A stretch of DNA of 64,000 nt, taken from positions 372,001 to 436,000 of the forward strand of contig NZ_JBHUML010000005.1 of NCBI RefSeq assembly GCF_042684865.1, read 5' to 3'. Positions 59,309 to 64,000 of this stretch are shown in pieces. Made by a program: the position numbers and the translations under genes. A model generated the notes under the pieces. It ran no database searches. It was not told the DNA's origin and saw nothing but the letters and a program-made list of their open reading frames with translations. The stretch's first letter is position 1, and each line of letters opens with the position of its first letter. The DNA comes from Salibacterium lacus (lineage in GTDB: Bacteria; Bacillota; Bacilli; Bacillales; Marinococcaceae).

Positions 59309-59878
59309 TCAAACGAGCAGCGATCCGCGGAATCCGCGGCCTCCGTAGTAGGACTCGGCGCCATTGTGATAAACGAAAACATGCCCGAAGCGGCGGTCGC
59401 AGAATAGTGCCCCGCCGCGTTCCCTGATATCAGCGGGTGTCTGCACCCAGCTCGATGTTTTCACATCAAATTCGCCGAGCTGCTGCAGCGCGCGGTACGC
59501 GTCTTCGGTGAGCATATCGATGCCCATCTCCTCCGCCATCTCCACGGCACTGTTCTCCGGCTTGTATTTTTTTCTCGACTCCAGCGCCTTTCGGTCATAA
59601 CAGACACTGCGGCGGCCCGCCGGACTCTCCGCCGCGCAGTCGGCAAACACGTAGCCGCCCCTCTCTTCGTCGTACCAGACAACATCCGGTTCGCCGCCCG
59701 TCTGCTCCATCTGATAAAGCGATTCCCATTTTGAAGGATCCTTCTGAAGCTTTGCCTCAACTTCTTTCCAATCCAGCCCCTCATGCCGGTGCATATGTTT
59801 CTCAAAACGATGTTGCAGCACCGCAGGCAATTCTTCCAGGGACACCTCATTACTGTTGTTTCTATCTCCTTCAGCCAT
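59309..59878 (-). CDS. DUF4256 protein
   Basis: 189 residues matching the DUF4256 pattern: HRHEGLDWKEVEAKLQ, GGEPDVVWYDEERGGYVFADCAAESPAGRRSVCYDR, and the C-terminal RFGHVFVYHNGAESYYGGRGFR. Function of the family is unknown. TCGATGGCTGAAGG start after GGGAGGAG. Its 3' end sits beside the double array. Confidence 0.85.
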   Translation of the reverse strand: MAEGDRNNSNEVSLEELPAVLQHRFEKHMHRHEGLDWKEVEAKLQKDPSKWESLYQMEQTGGEPDVVWYDEERGGYVFADCAAESPAGRRSVCYDRKALESRKKYKPENSAVEMAEEMGIDMLTEDAYRALQQLGEFDVKTSSWVQTPADIRERGGALFCDRRFGHVFVYHNGAESYYGGRGFRGSLLV

Positions 59879-59936
59879 CGACGCTCCTCCCTTTTCTAAC
59901 TCATAGTTTCATTGTAGAGTACCTTCACAGAAAAAT

Positions 59937-60860
59937 CTAGAACAACAGCCGCGATGCGTAGATGACGATGGTGACGGTGACGCTGCTGAGCAGGGTGGAG
60001 ATGAGCACGGCCTGCGCGGCGTATTCCTGGTAATTGTCATACATGAGCGCGAACTGGGCGCTGTTTCGTGACATCGGGAAGGCGCTTGCGATAAAGAGAG
60101 CCTGCGCGATCGTACCGTCTATGCCAAAGAGCGAAATGACAGCAAGCGCGGTCAGCGGCGCGACGATGAGCCTTCCGGTAAGTCCCAGAAAAAAAGCGGC
60201 AGAAAAGTTCTCCAGCTTCGGATAGGCGACCTGCGCGCCGAGCGTGAGAAGCGCTACGGCGAGAAACGCGTCGGCGATGTTTTCAAGCGGTGTCCAGATG
60301 AAGCCCGGGATCGGAATCTGAAAGCCGTAAAACAGAAAACCGAGCACGAGCGCATACAGAATCGGGGTCTTCAGAATTTCTTTGAAGTTCATCGTGCCTT
60401 TTCCCTCGGTGGACGCCGCGTTCATGAGACCGTAGGTATACGTCATAATGTTTTGAAACATCATGACCATAATCTGCACCGATGCGCCGACCGGATTCGC
60501 CTGGAAGACAAGCTGGCTGACCGGCAGACCGAAATTGCCGGAATTGTTCAGCACAACACTGTTTTTGAACGTCGCAGACAGCTTTTTGTCCATTTTCATT
60601 CCTTTTGCCGTCACATGGGCAAGCGCGCCGAGCAGCAGGAACTGAATCAAAAGAAACCCGCCGATTTCAAGCAGCAGCGACGGTGTCATGTCGTTTTGAT
60701 AAATGTTCACAAAAATAACCGTCGGGAGAAGCAGGTATGTCAGCAGCCGCGATAATGTTTTCATGTCGAACTGAAGCAGGCGGTGCAGCAGAGCGCCCAC
60801 CCCCAGTAAAAAGAAAACAGGAAATATAATTTGAAGCAGAATCTGAAATAATACCGCCAT
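59937..60860 (-). CDS. AEC-family transporter (auxin efflux carrier type)
   Basis: 307 residues with about 10 helices. PVFFLLGVGALLHRLLQFD at the start, VLNNSGNFGLPVSQLVFQ in the middle and ASAFPMSRNSAQFALMYDNY near the end are family hallmarks. Probably exports or imports organic acids. Ends 59 bases from the DUF4256 start. Substrate unknown. Confidence 0.88.
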   Translation of the reverse strand: MAVLFQILLQIIFPVFFLLGVGALLHRLLQFDMKTLSRLLTYLLLPTVIFVNIYQNDMTPSLLLEIGGFLLIQFLLLGALAHVTAKGMKMDKKLSATFKNSVVLNNSGNFGLPVSQLVFQANPVGASVQIMVMMFQNIMTYTYGLMNAASTEGKGTMNFKEILKTPILYALVLGFLFYGFQIPIPGFIWTPLENIADAFLAVALLTLGAQVAYPKLENFSAAFFLGLTGRLIVAPLTALAVISLFGIDGTIAQALFIASAFPMSRNSAQFALMYDNYQEYAAQAVLISTLLSSVTVTIVIYASRLLF

Positions 60861-61027
60861 GTGCTATCATCCGTTCCGGTTGCAGGGTTCAGAGTGAGGT
60901 TCGTTCCTCCTTCTCTTATCTTACAACGCTTCCTCAGCGACATGCTATCCCTTTCATGTAAAAAAAGGAATAGTCCCTGTACGTGTAGAAGAGTCTTGGA
61001 AAATATATATGGGATGGGGGAATAACC

Positions 61028-61354
61028 ATGCGTCGCTTCGGATTGTGCAATACATTTACAGCTGTAGACGGAGAACGCGATACACTGGCAGGACTGCTGC
61101 TGGAAGCTTCGAAGGAAATGAAAAAGCTGGAGGAGTGCGAGTTATACATTATCAATTCCGATGACAATAACCCGGACGTCCTCTACGTATTTGAAGTGTG
61201 GTCCAGCGAAGAAGCGCATCAGGCTTCGTTATCGATGGACGTCAACCAAACGTTAATCAAAAAAGCACGGCCGATCCTGTCCGGAGTCGAGAAAACAGGC
61301 CCGTTCACTCCCCTGGGCGGCAAGGGAATATCCGCTTCATCACTGGAAAGCTGA
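61028..61354 (+). CDS. ABM-type monooxygenase (putative quinol monooxygenase)
   Basis: 108 residues forming the ferredoxin-like ABM fold: FTAVDGERDTLAGLLLEA, then ELYIINSDDNNPDVLYVFEVWSSEEAHQASLSMD. Such small proteins act as cofactor-free monooxygenases or heme-degrading enzymes; the heme-binding NWxxxF of IsdG is not seen. GGGGGAA before ATG. Confidence 0.75.
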   Translation: MRRFGLCNTFTAVDGERDTLAGLLLEASKEMKKLEECELYIINSDDNNPDVLYVFEVWSSEEAHQASLSMDVNQTLIKKARPILSGVEKTGPFTPLGGKGISASSLES

Positions 61355-61371
61355 AAAAACGGCTCTCTCAT

Positions 61372-61515
61372 CAAAAAAACCGGCTGATCGAGTCAGCCGG
61401 TTCTCACCTATATTTGCGGTTCTTTCAATACATCGGCGGCTTCAGCGGATATATCGGCGGAAGGTCTTCTTTTATCAGTGCTTGGGCGATACCGGTCCTC
61501 TGACAATATCAGTGC
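61372..61515. repeat. Terminator plus four-unit 21-bp array (ATCGGCGG family)
   Basis: Hairpin AACCGGCTGA/TCAGCCGGTT at 61378-61403. Cores then start at 61412 (ATTTGCGG), 61432, 61453 (ATCGGCGG) and 61474 (ATCAGTGC): steps 20, 21, 21. A further ATCAGTGC at 61508 is out of phase and lies at the 3' end of the next gene. Between convergent genes. Confidence 0.82.
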
Positions 61516-62267
61516 TCGACCGGTGTGAGCAGTTTGTGCAGGACGGCGGCGTCGCGCAGAAACTGCTCCGGGTCGTCGTCCTGCACGAATTCGAGCATGG
61601 CATAGCGGTCCCCGCTGTCTGGAATCTGCTGAAAATAGGCGCGCCATTCCTCCTGCCCGTCCTCGAGCGGGTACCGGGTCGTGCCGCGCCAGAAGAAGAC
61701 GTGCACGTGTCGGAGCCACGGTTTCACGGTTTCAATGGAAGCAAGTCTTTCCTCCAGCGACAGACCAACCGCCGGCTGCCAGTAAAGCTGGACGTTCGGG
61801 TGTTGAAGCTCTTCCATCAGATGCCGGGCGCTGTCCGCAGTATCGGTAAGCGTGCCTCCGTGATACTCAAGATGCACGCCGATCCCTTTTTCTTTCGCAA
61901 GCGAAGCAGCGTCCTGGATATCGCGGATGACCTGCTGCCGCTCCTCCGGCTCTATGTCGTCCGAGCCTTTCACGCCGGCCCAGATCCGGATGGACGGAGC
62001 ACCCAGGGCGGAGGCCGTGTCCAGCACCGTACGAAACGGATCAGCATTTTCCACCCCGGCCTTGTAGTAGGATCCGTAAGAGGAAACCTCCAGCCCGGCT
62101 TCTTTTGTTTTCTCCGCCGTACGGGCGGCAGCCGACGTGTCACCGGGCGGGACGTGCACATCACCGCCCCATTCAATACTGTGAAGTTCGGCCTGCGAGG
62201 CCAGTTCTATGATCTCATCCACCGACTTCTCCCGAAACGTCACGGAACACACTCCTGTTTTCCACAT
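61509..62267 (-). CDS. Sugar phosphate isomerase/epimerase family TIM barrel
   Basis: 252 residues of the AP-endonuclease-2-like fold. CSVTFREKSVDEIIELASQA at the start; metal ligands likely in HSIEWGGDVHV, GVHLEYHGGTLTD and HVHVFFWRG. Converts or epimerises a sugar. Follows the DUF2264 gene by only 4 bases, so both act in one carbohydrate pathway. Confidence 0.83.
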   Translation of the reverse strand: MWKTGVCSVTFREKSVDEIIELASQAELHSIEWGGDVHVPPGDTSAAARTAEKTKEAGLEVSSYGSYYKAGVENADPFRTVLDTASALGAPSIRIWAGVKGSDDIEPEERQQVIRDIQDAASLAKEKGIGVHLEYHGGTLTDTADSARHLMEELQHPNVQLYWQPAVGLSLEERLASIETVKPWLRHVHVFFWRGTTRYPLEDGQEEWRAYFQQIPDSGDRYAMLEFVQDDDPEQFLRDAAVLHKLLTPVEH

Positions 62268-62271
62268 CGCT

Positions 62272-64000
62272 TTACTCCTCCAATCTCGATCTCAGTGTCG
62301 CTTCTGTCTTCCCGTCATACACAATCTCCGCTGATCCACCGGAGGGACGGATCATGTCCGGCACTTCATCCGGCATATTGCTGCCGGCATACACGGCGGT
62401 GCCGTACCAGACCGGACCGTCCTCTCCGGAGAGACGTGACACGGCGGCAGGCAGTACGGCCGGCGCGGCATACAGCAGGTTCGTATTCGGCTCGGTCCGG
62501 CCCGCTTCCAGAAGACGTTCCCCGCTTAAGTCCGCGACCACACTGATGCCCGCGGGCAGCTCAACAGACAGGACGTGATCGTTCTCTTCTATGTCCGGCT
62601 GTATATCCGGAAGCGGCTTTTGTCCGTCCACATCGATCGGCACCGAAAAGCCTCCATCTCTGGCATCAAGCGGCCGCCGGGCATGAATCCGGTGCACCCG
62701 CACCTGCCACGGCCACGCCGCCAGCAGCCACGTTTCCACGTCAACATCACGCCACGGCTTCCAGTGCGAATACAGCACGCCGTCCTCCCAATCGGTCACC
62801 TCGGTCCGCCGCCGTCCGCGGTAATACCCATCCTCTTCGCTGAAGGCAAGCATCGAATCAAACGCCCCCTGCTCCGGGCCGAACACTCCCTTAGGCACGT
62901 GAAATCCAAACCGGGTCGAGTAGGCGAACTTCGCGTACTTGCTGTCATTGTGGGCGTGTTCGCTGGACAAGTACTGCCCCGACACAAGACTGAACACATG
63001 ACTGCCTTCCCTCATCATCGTCATCCGCGGCGCGGCAAGCTTTTTCACCCGCTCAAGCTGCGGCATCGGCTTTTCCTCCGCCTGCCAGAACGCATGCTCT
63101 TCCGGGAGCGCCAACACAAGAAATGTTTTCAGCGCCCAGTACGGCGACCCGGGGGAATTATAATTTTCAGCCATGATCAGGTTCGGATACACGTACCCAA
63201 TCGTGAGCAGCCCATCGCCAGAGAAAACCGGCTGCTCCATCCACCACCGTATATGCCGCATGATAAGCCCTTTTGCCACACCAACGTCCACCTCCGGAAG
63301 CTCCGCATACACACACGCACTCCAAAACGACACCTGCGCAAAACGATACGTCAAGCTGCGCCCGAACGGCAACGCCGAGCCATCATCTGAAAACCAATAA
63401 ATAAAATCATCGGCAAAACGCGCTGCGCGCTTTTTATACAGTTCCGCCCGCTCCGGATCCTTATCTTTCTGCAGCGCCGCATACAACAGACCATAAAAGT
63501 GGAAGCCAAACGATATATAATAGTCCCACTGCTCCACCGGTCCATCCGAGTACCAGCCGTCCCCTTGATAACAGGACTCGATGAAATCAAACGATTCCTG
63601 CTGTTTCTCCTCATCGATCGGCAGGCCGACCGCGTCAAATCCTGTATTCACGAGTATACGGAAAAAATGCCAGTTATTGTCCACTACATCGTATTGATTA
63701 ATCTGGTCGAGCCACTGATAAAGATTATGCCGCTCCGTTTCCGTAAGCGGTGTCCACAGTTTTCCCGGAATCATGGCAAGACCAAACCCGATTGCCGCCA
63801 TCTCCACCAGCCGCTGATCAATGCCGTGCACCCAGCCCCAGAATTCAGGGTGCTCCGGATTGGTTCCGTTTTTGATTCCTTCCAGATGGCGCTCCCAGTA
63901 ATCGTTCCACACTCCGCCGGCCGCAGCCGGAACAAGACCCCACAGCACCCGCGAGAACGCTTCCATCTCCGCGATATCAGCCCCGAAATGGGCACTCGTC
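62272..64000 (-). CDS. DUF2264 protein, 5' end beyond the window
   Basis: At least 575 residues. The frame stays open through the right edge: upstream of the first internal ATG (63966) it reads TSAHFGADIAE, matching the family opening before MEAFSRVLWGLVP. Other marks: HFFRILVNTGFDAVGLP, DGWYSDGPVEQWDYYISFGFH, and HAHNDSKYAKFAYSTRFGF. DUF2264 proteins have an alpha-toroid like polysaccharide lyases and unsaturated-uronate hydrolases. Likely a cytoplasmic carbohydrate-active enzyme, partner of the 61509 isomerase. Confidence 0.85.
   Translation of the reverse strand, partial: TSAHFGADIAEMEAFSRVLWGLVPAAAGGVWNDYWERHLEGIKNGTNPEHPEFWGWVHGIDQRLVEMAAIGFGLAMIPGKLWTPLTETERHNLYQWLDQINQYDVVDNNWHFFRILVNTGFDAVGLPIDEEKQQESFDFIESCYQGDGWYSDGPVEQWDYYISFGFHFYGLLYAALQKDKDPERAELYKKRAARFADDFIYWFSDDGSALPFGRSLTYRFAQVSFWSACVYAELPEVDVGVAKGLIMRHIRWWMEQPVFSGDGLLTIGYVYPNLIMAENYNSPGSPYWALKTFLVLALPEEHAFWQAEEKPMPQLERVKKLAAPRMTMMREGSHVFSLVSGQYLSSEHAHNDSKYAKFAYSTRFGFHVPKGVFGPEQGAFDSMLAFSEEDGYYRGRRRTEVTDWEDGVLYSHWKPWRDVDVETWLLAAWPWQVRVHRIHARRPLDARDGGFSVPIDVDGQKPLPDIQPDIEENDHVLSVELPAGISVVADLSGERLLEAGRTEPNTNLLYAAPAVLPAAVSRLSGEDGPVWYGTAVYAGSNMPDEVPDMIRPSGGSAEIVYDGKTEATLRSRLEE

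Noticed and set aside
61482..62546. 354-codon plus-strand frame
   Set aside because: Antisense shadow of the isomerase and DUF2264 genes, caused by high GC.
1..64000. tRNA, rRNA, T-box or riboswitch elements
   Set aside because: No cloverleaf, rRNA core or recognisable aptamer was found by eye on either strand; weakly folded elements could be missed.

Overview
The window reads as a chromosomal segment of a Bacillales bacterium, most likely a halotolerant or alkaliphilic Bacillaceae member. The grounds are strong AGGAGG ribosome-binding sites with ATG, GTG and TTG starts, sigma-A promoters, SLH-anchored surface protein, PRD/PTS regulation, GntR, DeoR and BirA-type operators, and many short membrane proteins. 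No rRNA or tRNA gene was seen. Genus cannot be fixed from the sequence alone.

Region 1 (1-11.4 kb) is an AT-rich defence and mobile-element island. It has a single-chain type IIG restriction-methylase, a PHP-SMC (TrlF-like) ATPase, a truncated DUF2075 gene, an IS21-family element with a nonsense codon in istB, a second inverted istB fragment, and relics of IS3-type, possibly ISL3-type, and IS701/IS4-like transposases.

Region 2 (11.4-18.8 kb) holds small membrane protein paralogues, an HD hydrolase, a secreted SLH esterase, DoxX with two palindromic operators, an old-yellow-enzyme reductase and several gene relics, including a leftover 3' end of a second doxX.

Region 3 (18.8-34 kb) starts with a four-gene operon for a four-carbon acid sugar (DeoR regulator, DUF1537 kinase, PdxA2 dehydrogenase, GntP permease). 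It continues with GNAT and SDR genes, a three-gene Shango-type anti-phage system (sngA-B-C) and KptA.

Region 4 (34-44.4 kb) is a hexuronate regulon: UxaC, a TRAP transporter, two Gfo/Idh/MocA oxidoreductases, a GntR/FadR-type regulator with near-identical palindromic operators at both divergent transcription units, UxuA and UxuB-type reductase.

Region 5 (44.4-64 kb) has a frameshifted Abi_2 gene followed by a compact structured RNA candidate, and a PTS operon pairing an ascorbate-type EIIB/EIIC with a phosphofructokinase and a class II aldolase under a PRD/EIIA regulator. BioB with a BirA-like operator, several small membrane proteins, DUF4256, an AEC transporter and a carbohydrate pair (TIM-barrel isomerase plus a DUF2264 gene running off the window) follow.

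The most unusual feature is a set of intergenic arrays in which an 8-bp core recurs every 21 bp (two helical turns). One family has core TACATGCC: four full eight-unit copies, all with the same single 19-bp step, plus one partial copy, at 45.3-59.3 kb. The other has core ATCGGCGG and lies at 24.7-33.6 kb and 59.2-61.5 kb. The two meet in nearly the same phase at 59.2 kb, and most arrays sit beside rho-independent terminators. Their function is unknown to me.
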